The notes beneath the pieces are model-generated. The model made no database searches and had not been told where the DNA came from. It saw only the letters and a list, made by a program, of their open reading frames with translations. The position numbers and the translations under genes are program-made. From assembly GCA_022729615.1 (NCBI GenBank), contig DZAQ01000059.1, positions 1-7,939 on the forward strand: a DNA stretch of 7,939 nucleotides, given 5' to 3'. How positions within the stretch are numbered: position 1 is the first letter of the stretch; each line of letters begins with the position of its first letter. Shown one piece after another: positions 1-6,272 of this stretch. Origin of the DNA: Sulfurovum sp. (GTDB lineage: Bacteria; Campylobacterota; Campylobacteria; Campylobacterales; Sulfurovaceae).

Positions 1-696
1 AGGGGCAGGCGCTGACGCCTGCGGTGCGCTATTGTTATTGTTTGTTTCTAAAGTATTCGGCGTGGTCGGAGTGACTTGAGGCTGTACTGCTTGAGTAGGT
101 TCAGCTGCTTTTGGAGCGATGGTGCTCTTGAGCGTGTCTAGTTCATCTTGGAGGTCAAAGAGTTTATCATCAAGCTCTTTGACTTTGGCAACATTGGCGC
201 CATGTTTGTAAACAAGCTCTCCCCCCTCTTTGCCCTGTATGAGCGTCAAGAGGGCAAAGAGAGTTGCAAATCCCAGGAAAACAACCCGTCCCTTTTTTCC
301 GGTAAAAAGAGCAATGAGTTTGAGAATGAACAAAAATAGCGAACCGTAAAAAAGATATGTTCCCAATATCTTGTGTCCTTTGAGCTCCTCTTGTCCCGCT
401 TCACCCAACAAATCCCAAGTGGCTTTACCATCAACAGAGCCTGAGATATACGCTCCAAAGAAGATGAATACAGCCAAAACAGTCAAAACCATTGAAAGCG
501 TACTTACCCCCTTTCCTTTGGGTATTTCCGGAGTTTCGTTTCTCTTGAGAAGTATATTGGCAATTTCCAAAATCACGATCATCACCGGCAGAACAATCGC
601 GAAATGCACAAGCGGCGGATGTATGAGTGACGGCAACTGATCCATGGGGATGCTCTCGATGATAGCTTTTGGTATCGTTATTTCAGGTAATTGCAT
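1..696 (-). CDS. DUF2231-family integral membrane protein, 3' end beyond window
   Basis: The minus-strand frame is open from an ATG at 696 to the window edge, giving 232 residues with no stop, so the C-terminus is missing. The N-terminus carries the DUF2231 signature HPPLVHF (residues 26-32). Four hydrophobic segments lie at about 31-50, 64-86, 111-131 and 137-154. A conserved GGELVYKHG motif (158-166) follows the last helix. After it come a heptad-like charged helix (about 170-192, predicted short coiled coil) and a low-complexity tail rich in Pro, Thr, Ala, Gln and Asn. Histidines H26, H31, H108 and H165 sit near helix ends. DUF2231 proteins are predicted membrane proteins of unknown biochemical function; binding of a cofactor by these histidines is only my inference. 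The start is supported by AAGGAG-type complementarity at 701-708. It is read leftward after cysE but has its own promoter. Confidence 0.85.
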   Translation of the reverse strand, partial: MQLPEITIPKAIIESIPMDQLPSLIHPPLVHFAIVLPVMIVILEIANILLKRNETPEIPKGKGVSTLSMVLTVLAVFIFFGAYISGSVDGKATWDLLGEAGQEELKGHKILGTYLFYGSLFLFILKLIALFTGKKGRVVFLGFATLFALLTLIQGKEGGELVYKHGANVAKVKELDDKLFDLQDELDTLKSTIAPKAAEPTQAVQPQVTPTTPNTLETNNNNSAPQASAPAP

Positions 697-700
697 ATTT

Positions 701-708
701 GACTCCTT
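701..708 (-). promoter_or_regulatory. Ribosome binding site of the DUF2231 gene
   Basis: On the minus strand AAGGAGTC lies 4 nt before the ATG at 696 (7 nt counted from AAGGA), a strong Shine-Dalgarno match that fixes this start. Confidence 0.75.
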
Positions 709-729
709 AATGTTTTTGCTTTTGTGAGG

Positions 730-760
730 ATTATAGCATATTCTATCGCTTGAACGCCAA
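730..760 (-). promoter_or_regulatory. Extended -10 sigma70-type promoter for the DUF2231 gene
   Basis: The minus strand reads TGCTATAAT, a perfect -10 (730-735) with a TGn extension (736-738). A weak -35-like TTGGCG lies at 755-760, 19 nt upstream, which is longer than ideal, so the extended -10 probably carries recognition. Transcription would start near 723, leaving a leader of about 27 nt that contains the ribosome binding site. The promoter lies wholly between cysE and the DUF2231 gene, so that gene can be expressed independently of speA-cysE. Confidence 0.6.
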
Positions 761-781
761 GTCGATCAATCCATCGACTTG
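758..781 (-). other. Perfect 9-bp inverted repeat over the cysE stop codon
   Basis: CAAGTCGAT (758-766) and ATCGACTTG (773-781) are exact inverted repeats separated by 6 nt. The cysE TGA stop (766-768) falls in the left arm and loop. As RNA this gives a 9-bp stem, but no U-tract follows on either strand, so it is not a canonical intrinsic terminator. It could stabilise the 3' end of the speA-cysE message or attenuate read-through into the DUF2231 gene; that role is inference. Confidence 0.4.
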
Positions 782-1467
782 ATGAAGGCATCATAGATCT
801 CTGCGAGCTCATGATCCTCTTTGTCGATAAGTTGAGAATCTCCAGACTTGAGAGCGTGCTCTAGTACCTCTATTCGTTTGATAAGATACTCAAATATCTC
901 TTTGTTGATATCCGGGATCTTGTTGTGGCTCAGTGGTGTTTTGTCAAGTCCCCGCCGGATGACTCTGGCGGGAATGCCTATGGCTGTAGAGTCCGGAGGG
1001 ACATTTTTGACGACGACTGAGTTTGCGCCCACTTTCGAGTTTTGACCGATAATGATATCACCGAGTATTTTGGCACCGGCTCCAACGACGACATTGTCTT
1101 CGATGGTTGGGTGGCGTTTGCCTTTGGTGAGACTCACACCGCCAAGCGTGACTTGCTGATAGATGAGTACATCATCCCCTATGACTGCCGTCTCACCTAT
1201 GACGACTCCTACTCCGTGATCTATGAAGAGCCGCCTGCCTATCTGCGCGGCAGGATGGATATCGATGGTCGTAAGGAATTGACCAAGTCCGGAGATGAAA
1301 CGGGGCAGAAAGCGCAATCCTTTTTGGTGGAGCCAGTGTGCATGGCGATAGAAGATTAGCGCCCAAAGACCCGGATAGTTAAAAAAGAGTTCAAAGGTCG
1401 AGTGCAAAGCCGGGTCGTTGCGTTTGACATTCAAAAAATCCTCTTTTATGGTGCTATAAAGTCCCAT
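766..1467 (-). CDS. cysE: Serine O-acetyltransferase CysE
   Basis: CysE transfers an acetyl group from acetyl-CoA to L-serine, making O-acetylserine, the cytoplasmic precursor that O-acetylserine sulfhydrylase turns into cysteine. The protein is 233 residues: a short N-terminal helical domain (1-68, with the family NDPAL motif at 17-21) and a left-handed beta-helix of hexapeptide repeats (about 69-172). D69, H84 and H119 keep the spacing of E. coli D143, H158 and H193 (15 and 35 residues apart), so the catalytic site looks intact. VTLGG (106-110), HP (119-120), GAGAKILG (129-136) and GIPAR (164-168) are classic. The frame is open upstream to 1530, overlapping speA. I chose ATG 1467 because GGAG (1475-1478) is 7 nt away; the adjacent ATG at 1470 is the alternative. 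It sits 16 nt after speA. The C-terminus is an extra helical, acidic tail ending in SMD, without the terminal Ile used for CysK docking in E. coli. Confidence 0.95.
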   Translation of the reverse strand: MGLYSTIKEDFLNVKRNDPALHSTFELFFNYPGLWALIFYRHAHWLHQKGLRFLPRFISGLGQFLTTIDIHPAAQIGRRLFIDHGVGVVIGETAVIGDDVLIYQQVTLGGVSLTKGKRHPTIEDNVVVGAGAKILGDIIIGQNSKVGANSVVVKNVPPDSTAIGIPARVIRRGLDKTPLSHNKIPDINKEIFEYLIKRIEVLEHALKSGDSQLIDKEDHELAEIYDAFIKSMD

Positions 1468-1470
1468 CAT

Positions 1471-1478
1471 TCCTCTCC
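1471..1478 (-). promoter_or_regulatory. Ribosome binding site that sets the cysE start
   Basis: On the minus strand GGAGAGGA lies between the speA stop (1484) and two tandem ATG codons (1470 and 1467). GGAG is 7 nt from ATG 1467 and 4 nt from ATG 1470, favouring the second ATG. Confidence 0.65.
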
Positions 1479-1483
1479 GTAAG

Positions 1484-3346
1484 TTAATATTCCTCTGTTG
1501 CTTGTATCGTCTTAAGATAGCAATTTTCACTTAAATAGAGATAAAGTTTGCCAAGAAGTGATCGTTTCTCTCTTTCGTCGATCAGCGGTGAATCTTCGAT
1601 TTTGAATTTGATGGATTTATTTATTTTGCCGGTGTCATAATCGATATCATCTAAGACATCCATGAGATTTTGTGCTTCGATCAAATCATCCAGTTGCATT
1701 TCGCCCTCTTCATCGAAACTCACCACGACTTCGGTCGGATGGGTGAAGAGATTGTGCTGCATCCCAAGTACCTCTTGGTAGGCGCCCGTGAGGAAGAAAG
1801 CGAGAAAATACTCCTCTTTCGTAATATCTATTTCGTGCAGATGAAGCGGCAATTTGGGATTAAATGCGATCTCCCCGTCACTATCGCAGGTGATATCCCA
1901 CAGGCTTGCAGGGCGCGTAGGTTTAGTATCGAGCCTATCGATCGGCATGATCGGGAAGTTTTGTCCCAAGCCCCAAAAATCAGGCAGAGAGACAAATGAT
2001 GAAAAATTGACCAGATATTTCTCTTGGATACGGTTTTGCAGCCGTTTGAGTTCATCGGTATCTTCGTCTTTGAGGAGCATGATAGCTTTTTTTATGATGA
2101 GATCGACCAAAATCTCCGTATTGGAGCGATCTTCAAGATCGATATACCCAAGATCAAAAAGTGTCAGAAGCGACTCTCTATGGTCAAGTGCGTCATGGAG
2201 GTATTCTCTTGCATTGTTGCGATTGATAGTGCCAAGAAGATCAAAAAGCTCTTGGATCAACGGGGGGTTGATCTCTTTGGAGCGAAGAGACTCTTGCTGG
2301 TACTCTTGGGAGAAGAGCTCCAGCACGGGAGCGATCATCACCGAGTGGCTGGCAGCGATATATCGGCCGGACTCCGTGAAGATATCGGGCTCCTCAACAC
2401 CTTTGTTTTTCGCAACATCCTGCATCAAAAAGACGACATCATTTGCAAACTCTTTGATGGAGTAGTTGCGCTCTTGAGCTTGATGGTGCTGCGCATATTC
2501 GACAGCCAAACCGCCGCCGATATTGATAGCAGAGAGGGCGTATGCCCCTCTTTTTTTGAGGTCAGCGTAGATATTGCCCGCTTCGCGCAGTGCTTTTTTG
2601 AGCGGAGCGATCTCGCCCATTTGTGATCCGATATGAAAATGGATCATTGAGAGCTGCCCAATCAGGTCATTTTGGAGCATCAGATCAAATGCTTTGAGCA
2701 GCTCGGTAGAGGTGAGTCCAAACTTTGAGCTGTATCCGCCGCTTTTTGCCCAGATGCCGATACCGACGCTATGCATACGGATACGCACACCAATCTTCGG
2801 GGCAATACAGAGGGCGCTCTCTTTGTTGAACTCGGTGTTGACATCGATGATAGTCTCCAGCTCTCCCAGCCCTTCGATGGTGACAGTGATATTGTGTCCC
2901 ATCTTGGCAGCTATGAAGCAAAGCGCTATCATCTCCTTGTCTTTGAAGCCATTGACGGTGATCGGCGCACCCAGAGGCGTCTCGGACATCGCTATGATGA
3001 GCTCCGCCTTGCTGCCGGCTTCTAGTCCATAACCGTAGGGGGCGGCGACTTCCATGAGGGAGTGGACGAAGTTTGGAAATTGATTGACCTTAAGAGGGAA
3101 GACAGCATGAAAGCTGCCTGTGTAGCCAAACTCGTTGATAGATGTATGGAAGGCATCAAAGAGTGTAGATATCTGCTTTTTGATAAGGTGCGGGAAACGC
3201 AAGAGCAGCGGACCTTTATAGCCCCTCTCTCTGATGGTTTGTATGATCTTGAGAAGAGATATGTTTTTGGCATAATTGAGCGAAAGTTTTCCGTCTTTGA
3301 TGATATAGTTATCATCTCCCCATATATCCAAACCAAAATCTTGCAT
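1484..3346 (-). CDS. speA: Biosynthetic arginine decarboxylase SpeA
   Basis: SpeA is a cytoplasmic PLP-dependent (fold type III, alanine-racemase-like) enzyme that decarboxylates L-arginine to agmatine, the entry to putrescine and spermidine synthesis. The protein is 620 residues, close to Campylobacterota SpeA and somewhat shorter than E. coli's 658. The PLP lysine is K86 in the motif FPLKVNQ. Other family blocks are GLEAGSKAEL (107-116), HFHIGSQ (236-242), the phosphate-binding NIGGGL (275-280), ESGRYIAASH (325-334), the active-site CDSDG (487-491) and GAYQEVLG (521-528). An insertion of about 100 residues between the last barrel strands and the CDSDG block is normal for this family. No catalytic block is missing. 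The ATG at 3346 is preceded by AGGAG (3355-3359), 8 nt away. It is the first gene of a two-gene unit with cysE. Confidence 0.97.
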   Translation of the reverse strand: MQDFGLDIWGDDNYIIKDGKLSLNYAKNISLLKIIQTIRERGYKGPLLLRFPHLIKKQISTLFDAFHTSINEFGYTGSFHAVFPLKVNQFPNFVHSLMEVAAPYGYGLEAGSKAELIIAMSETPLGAPITVNGFKDKEMIALCFIAAKMGHNITVTIEGLGELETIIDVNTEFNKESALCIAPKIGVRIRMHSVGIGIWAKSGGYSSKFGLTSTELLKAFDLMLQNDLIGQLSMIHFHIGSQMGEIAPLKKALREAGNIYADLKKRGAYALSAINIGGGLAVEYAQHHQAQERNYSIKEFANDVVFLMQDVAKNKGVEEPDIFTESGRYIAASHSVMIAPVLELFSQEYQQESLRSKEINPPLIQELFDLLGTINRNNAREYLHDALDHRESLLTLFDLGYIDLEDRSNTEILVDLIIKKAIMLLKDEDTDELKRLQNRIQEKYLVNFSSFVSLPDFWGLGQNFPIMPIDRLDTKPTRPASLWDITCDSDGEIAFNPKLPLHLHEIDITKEEYFLAFFLTGAYQEVLGMQHNLFTHPTEVVVSFDEEGEMQLDDLIEAQNLMDVLDDIDYDTGKINKSIKFKIEDSPLIDEREKRSLLGKLYLYLSENCYLKTIQATEEY

Positions 3347-3354
3347 TGCTCATT

Positions 3355-3359
3355 CTCCT
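3355..3359 (-). promoter_or_regulatory. Ribosome binding site of speA
   Basis: AGGAG on the minus strand lies 8 nt upstream of the speA ATG (3346), within the divergent intergenic region. Confidence 0.75.
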
Positions 3360-3376
3360 ATTGCCAAAGTTTATGC

Positions 3377-3396
3377 AAAGTATACTCAAAAGTATA
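3377..3396. repeat. Two direct repeats of AAAGTATA in the divergent region
   Basis: AAAGTATA occurs at 3377-3384 and 3389-3396, 12 bp apart start to start. The first copy is part of the palindrome AGTATACT (3379-3386). On the minus strand both read TATACTTT, so the repeat duplicates the speA -10 element. It may simply be two alternative -10 elements, or a small operator. Confidence 0.4.
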
Positions 3397-3420
3397 TTTC
3401 AACAAGGTATCCATTGTCAA
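3391..3420 (-). promoter_or_regulatory. Sigma70-type promoter of speA-cysE
   Basis: The minus strand carries a perfect -35 TTGACA (3415-3420), an 18-nt spacer and a -10 TATACT (3391-3396). The predicted start is near 3384, giving a leader of about 38 nt to the speA ATG that contains AGGAG. A second TATACT copy (3379-3384) lies 12 nt further downstream and could be an alternative -10 with a shorter leader. Confidence 0.7.
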
Positions 3421-3423
3421 GAG

Positions 3424-3451
3424 TTGTGATTATCTCGCTTTGTGATGTGAT
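3424..3451. repeat. TTGTGAT direct repeats upstream of the mla-type operon
   Basis: TTGTGAT occurs at 3424-3430 and 3440-3446, 16 bp apart, and a third partial copy GTGAT follows at 3447-3451. The copies occupy the -35/spacer area of the rightward promoter and lie just beyond the speA -35. A regulator-binding role is possible; nothing in the window names the regulator. Confidence 0.35.
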
Positions 3452-3455
3452 AGGG

Positions 3456-3468
3456 TATAATGGAGCTA
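3456..3468 (+). promoter_or_regulatory. -10 element giving a probably leaderless mlaE transcript
   Basis: A perfect TATAAT lies at 3456-3461. Counting 7 nt from its last base puts +1 at 3468, the A of the mlaE ATG. No recognisable -35 lies 16-18 nt upstream, which is common in Campylobacterota promoters. The only purine-rich element before the ATG is GGAG at 3462-3465, just 2 nt from the start codon and therefore poorly placed as a ribosome binding site. Both facts suggest a leaderless messenger. Confidence 0.5.
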
Positions 3469-4574
3469 TGAATCAGACCTATGTGCACCTTGAGGAGCTT
3501 GCCGATAGTATTGTTGTACATGCAAAAGGGGATTGGACACTCTACAGTGAGCCCCAGATCAATAGCGAACTTGCCTCTTTTCATCCTTCTAAAAAAATAG
3601 TATGGGATCTTTCCAAAATCAATTCGTTTGACAGTGCCGGAGTGCTTCTGTTTATGCGGTTTGATGAGCAGTTTCGTGCCAAATTTGAAGTAGATGTCAT
3701 CGGCTATACTTCTGAGCAACAACGCATGTATGAGCTTCTCAAGAAACATAGTGTCAAAGAGGCGATACCTGAGCGTTCCGAGGGGATGCTCTCTGCTTTG
3801 GGGAAGAGAGCAGTGGAGGGGTATCGAGAGTTTCTGGAATTTTTGGACTTTACTGGGTATCTCTTGGTGGCGTTTTTGCGCTATTTTGTGCATCCCAAAA
3901 ATCTAAGACACAAAGAGATCACCTATCACATCGAGCGTTCGGGATTGAGCGCACTTCCTATCATCGCGCTAACCTCGTTTCTAGTCGGGATGGTGATCTC
4001 CTATCAGAGTGCCGTGGAGTTGGCGAAGTTCGGTGCGGATGTATTTATCGTAGATTTGGCAGGGATATCGATCACCCGTGAACTTGCGCCGTTGATCACC
4101 GCTATCGTCGTGGCGGGTCGAAGCGGATCTGCCTACACGGCGCAGATAGGCGCTATGAAGATCACAGAGGAGATCTCTGCTATGCGTACCATGGGATTTG
4201 ATCCCTTCTATTTTCTTATTTTGCCGCGTATGCTTGCATTGATGATCTCGCTGCCGCTTTTGATCTTTTTCGCGGATATTATAGGGATAATGGGGAGTAT
4301 GTTTGCCGCTAGTTTGGAGCTAAATATCTCTTACAGTCAATTTATAGATCGGCTTCAGGAGGTTTTGGCGGCAAAACACTTTTGGATAGGGATCATCAAA
4401 GGACCGTTTTTCGCTGTTTTGATCGCTATGATCGGATGTTTTAGAGGTTTGCAAGTCACTGATGATACTGAGAGTATCGGCGCTCAGACGACTGCGAGTG
4501 TGGTGAATGCTATCTTTTTTGTGATCGCGTGTGACGCGCTCTTTTCTGTCATCTTGACTGAGTGGGGTATCTAA
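3468..4574 (+). CDS. mlaE: STAS-MlaE fusion: lipid ABC transporter permease
   Basis: This is the inner-membrane permease of an MCE-type phospholipid transporter. The protein is 368 residues. An N-terminal STAS domain (about 5-98) contains DSAG (55-58), with S56 where SpoIIAA-type proteins carry the phosphorylated Ser and E. coli MlaB carries T52. A linker (about 100-125) leads to an MlaE permease domain (about 125-368). The permease hallmark is GRSGSAYTAQIGAMKITEEI (218-237), followed by AMRTMGFDP (238-246). Hydrophobic segments are near 128-142, 160-180, 206-216, 247-279, 304-323 and 343-363. E. coli encodes the STAS subunit (MlaB) separately; here it is fused, as I recall for Campylobacter IamB. 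The frame is open back to a TTG at 3414 with AAGG 6 nt upstream, but those 18 extra residues precede the STAS fold and ATG 3468 matches the -10 position. The next gene follows after 2 nt. Confidence 0.93.
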   Translation: MNQTYVHLEELADSIVVHAKGDWTLYSEPQINSELASFHPSKKIVWDLSKINSFDSAGVLLFMRFDEQFRAKFEVDVIGYTSEQQRMYELLKKHSVKEAIPERSEGMLSALGKRAVEGYREFLEFLDFTGYLLVAFLRYFVHPKNLRHKEITYHIERSGLSALPIIALTSFLVGMVISYQSAVELAKFGADVFIVDLAGISITRELAPLITAIVVAGRSGSAYTAQIGAMKITEEISAMRTMGFDPFYFLILPRMLALMISLPLLIFFADIIGIMGSMFAASLELNISYSQFIDRLQEVLAAKHFWIGIIKGPFFAVLIAMIGCFRGLQVTDDTESIGAQTTASVVNAIFFVIACDALFSVILTEWGI

Positions 4575-4576
4575 CC

Positions 4577-5356
4577 ATGGGCGTGATCATCGAAGCAAAA
4601 AATATCGTGACGAGTTTTGGCGACACCGTGATCCATGACGATCTCAATCTCTCCATTAATCAAGGGGAGATTTACGGTATTTTGGGTGAGAGCGGCTCGG
4701 GGAAAACACTTCTGCTCAAAGAGATGATCATGTTGCTCAAGCCCACGGCAGGCGAGATGTGGGTTTTGGGTCATGAACTCTCCAAGATACCCTACAATGA
4801 AGCGCAATCACTCCGGCGCCAGTGGGGAATATTGTTTCAATTTGGAGCGCTCTTTACCTCTTTGACGGTGGCGGAAAATATCGAACTCCAGCTCAAGGAG
4901 TACACCGGTATCGACAAAAAGATGCGTGATGAGATAGTCAAAACCAAAATCAGTATGGTTGGTCTTTCGGCGCATGTGGGCGGACTTTACCCCTCTGAAC
5001 TCAGCGGCGGAATGATCAAGCGGGCGGCTTTGGCGAGAGCTTTGGCGATGGATCCGAAACTGCTCTTTTTGGATGAGCCTACCTCGGGACTTGATCCTAT
5101 CGGTGCTAGAAATTTCGATGCTCTTATCATGGAGCTTCGTGAGTTGCTCGGGATCACGGTCGTGATGATCACACACGATCTTGAATCGATCCACTCTGTC
5201 ATCGACCGCTTTTCGGTATTGGCGGACAAACATGTCGTTGCAGAGGGAACTTTGGAAAATGTGCTACAATCCAACCATCCATTTGTAGAGCGATTTTTCA
5301 AAAACGAATACACTCTGGCAAATTATAATAAAAGAGCGAGACACCACCATGTATAG
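4577..5356 (+). CDS. mlaF: MlaF-type ABC transporter ATPase
   Basis: This is the cytoplasmic ATPase that powers the MlaE permease. The 259 residues carry the complete ABC set: Walker A GESGSGKT (37-44), Q-loop Q88, signature LSGGM (142-146) followed by KRAALARAL, Walker B LLFLDEP (162-168), D-loop SGLD (170-173) and switch His H200. LSGGM rather than LSGGQ is typical of the MlaF/Ttg2A family. It resembles Campylobacter IamA. The tail after 240 continues into a basic, histidine-ending RARHHHV; in E. coli the MlaF C-terminal extension reaches across the dimer, and a similar role here is inference. ATG 4577 was chosen over an in-frame GTG at 4562 inside mlaE, because it lies 2 nt after the mlaE stop with GGGG (4564-4567) 9 nt upstream. 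The last 8 nt overlap the MCE gene, implying coupled translation. Confidence 0.95.
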   Translation: MGVIIEAKNIVTSFGDTVIHDDLNLSINQGEIYGILGESGSGKTLLLKEMIMLLKPTAGEMWVLGHELSKIPYNEAQSLRRQWGILFQFGALFTSLTVAENIELQLKEYTGIDKKMRDEIVKTKISMVGLSAHVGGLYPSELSGGMIKRAALARALAMDPKLLFLDEPTSGLDPIGARNFDALIMELRELLGITVVMITHDLESIHSVIDRFSVLADKHVVAEGTLENVLQSNHPFVERFFKNEYTLANYNKRARHHHV

Positions 5357-6272
5357 CAAAGTAAACTACACAATTATCGGTCTTTTTGTGATACTCTTTG
5401 TGGCGGGTATAATATTTTTTGCTTTTTGGCTTGGGAATAGAGGTTTTCAAGATGACTATAGTCTCTATCTGTTGCGAACGAAAGATACCGTTGCAGGACT
5501 CTCCAAGGATTCCGGAGTGAAGCTCAAAGGAGTGGAGGTGGGTACGGTAAGCGAAATCAGGGTCAATCCCAAAAATATCGAAGAGGTGGAGATCGTACTT
5601 AAGATCAGCAAAAATATCCCTATCAAGGAAGATATGTACGGCACGCTCAGTATGTTTGGTCTTACCGGTCTCTCTTTTGTGGAGATCGAGGGTGGGACAA
5701 ATGGTGCCAAGCCCCTCGTCGGCAAAGAGGGAGAGCTGCCTATTCTCGCATCAAAGTCATCTATGATAGTACGCCTCGAAGAGAATCTTGAAAAACTCTC
5801 AGATAGGCTTGTGGTGGTACTTGAACGGGGCGAAAAGCTTCTCTCGGATGAGAATCTCAAAAATTTCTCCTCACTGCTGGAAAATGCGAATAAGGTCGCC
5901 GCCAAAGGTACCGATGTGGAGGAGAAGATGATCTCCTCGCTTGAAGAGGCTCAAAGTACGCTAGGGGAGTTTCGAGTCTCGTTCGCGAAACTCTCCAAGG
6001 ATTATAGTGCGCTTGCAGCCGACCTCAATAGTAGCCTCACTCCATCACTGCGCAATTTTGAGACAATGAGTCAAAGTATCGAGACTCTAGCGCTCAAGAT
6101 CGAAAAAACTGTCAATAGGGGAGATTATAATATGCAAAAGATTATGCAGCCCACGCTCAATGACATGCGAAGGCTTTCCGCGCAGATCGATGAGCTGGCA
6201 AGGGGACTCAAGGCAAGTCCAAGTGACATACTCTACAAATCCAACACTCCCAGAAAAGGACCGGGTGAATGA
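5349..6272 (+). CDS. mlaD: MCE-domain (MlaD-like) lipid transport protein, long helical tail
   Basis: This is the substrate-binding MCE component, anchored in the inner membrane with its bulk in the periplasm. The protein is 307 residues: a short cytoplasmic start, one membrane helix (about 8-29), one MCE beta-barrel domain (about 37-116, with GVEVGTVSEI at 61-70 and the pore-loop region MFGLTGLSFVEIEGG at 102-116), then a largely helical region (about 138-288) and a short Pro/Lys end. E. coli MlaD has 183 residues, so about 120 are extra, mostly in the helical tail. MCE proteins form hexameric rings, and helical tails in other MCE families build a tube or needle; a similar tube here is inference. 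The ATG at 5349 lies inside the end of mlaF (ATGTATAG overlap, 8 nt) and has only a weak GCGAG at 5336-5340, so translation probably depends on coupling. Calling it mlaD rests on operon position. Confidence 0.92.
   Translation: MYSKVNYTIIGLFVILFVAGIIFFAFWLGNRGFQDDYSLYLLRTKDTVAGLSKDSGVKLKGVEVGTVSEIRVNPKNIEEVEIVLKISKNIPIKEDMYGTLSMFGLTGLSFVEIEGGTNGAKPLVGKEGELPILASKSSMIVRLEENLEKLSDRLVVVLERGEKLLSDENLKNFSSLLENANKVAAKGTDVEEKMISSLEEAQSTLGEFRVSFAKLSKDYSALAADLNSSLTPSLRNFETMSQSIETLALKIEKTVNRGDYNMQKIMQPTLNDMRRLSAQIDELARGLKASPSDILYKSNTPRKGPGE

Noticed and set aside
148..640. Plus-strand and alternative minus-strand frames in the left-edge region
   Set aside because: The DUF2231 frame explains this region with a signature motif, membrane helices, promoter and ribosome binding site; the others are shadows.
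1042..1359. Plus-strand 105-codon frame opposite cysE
   Set aside because: It is the complement of the hexapeptide-repeat region of cysE; the apparent order reflects the repeat code on the other strand.
1854..2626. Two long overlapping plus-strand open frames (about 200 codons each) opposite speA
   Set aside because: They lie antisense to conserved speA blocks, have no ribosome binding site, and their translations are Ser/Arg- or Phe/Ile-rich without family motifs.
3460..3471. Mini-frame ATG GAG CTA TGA whose stop overlaps the mlaE ATG
   Set aside because: Its ATG lies inside the -10 hexamer, so it would be transcribed only from a promoter further upstream; three codons are also easily due to chance.
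3417..3893. Minus-strand 158-codon frame over the start of the permease gene
   Set aside because: It overlaps the STAS coding region and the divergent promoter, and shows no motif or start signal.
5324..5329. TATAAT upstream of the MCE gene as an internal promoter
   Set aside because: It lies in mlaF coding sequence with no -35 and no TG extension; a hexamer match alone is weak.
5408..5413. TATAAT inside the membrane-helix codons of the MCE gene
   Set aside because: It falls within coding sequence for a hydrophobic helix and has no downstream gene start to serve.
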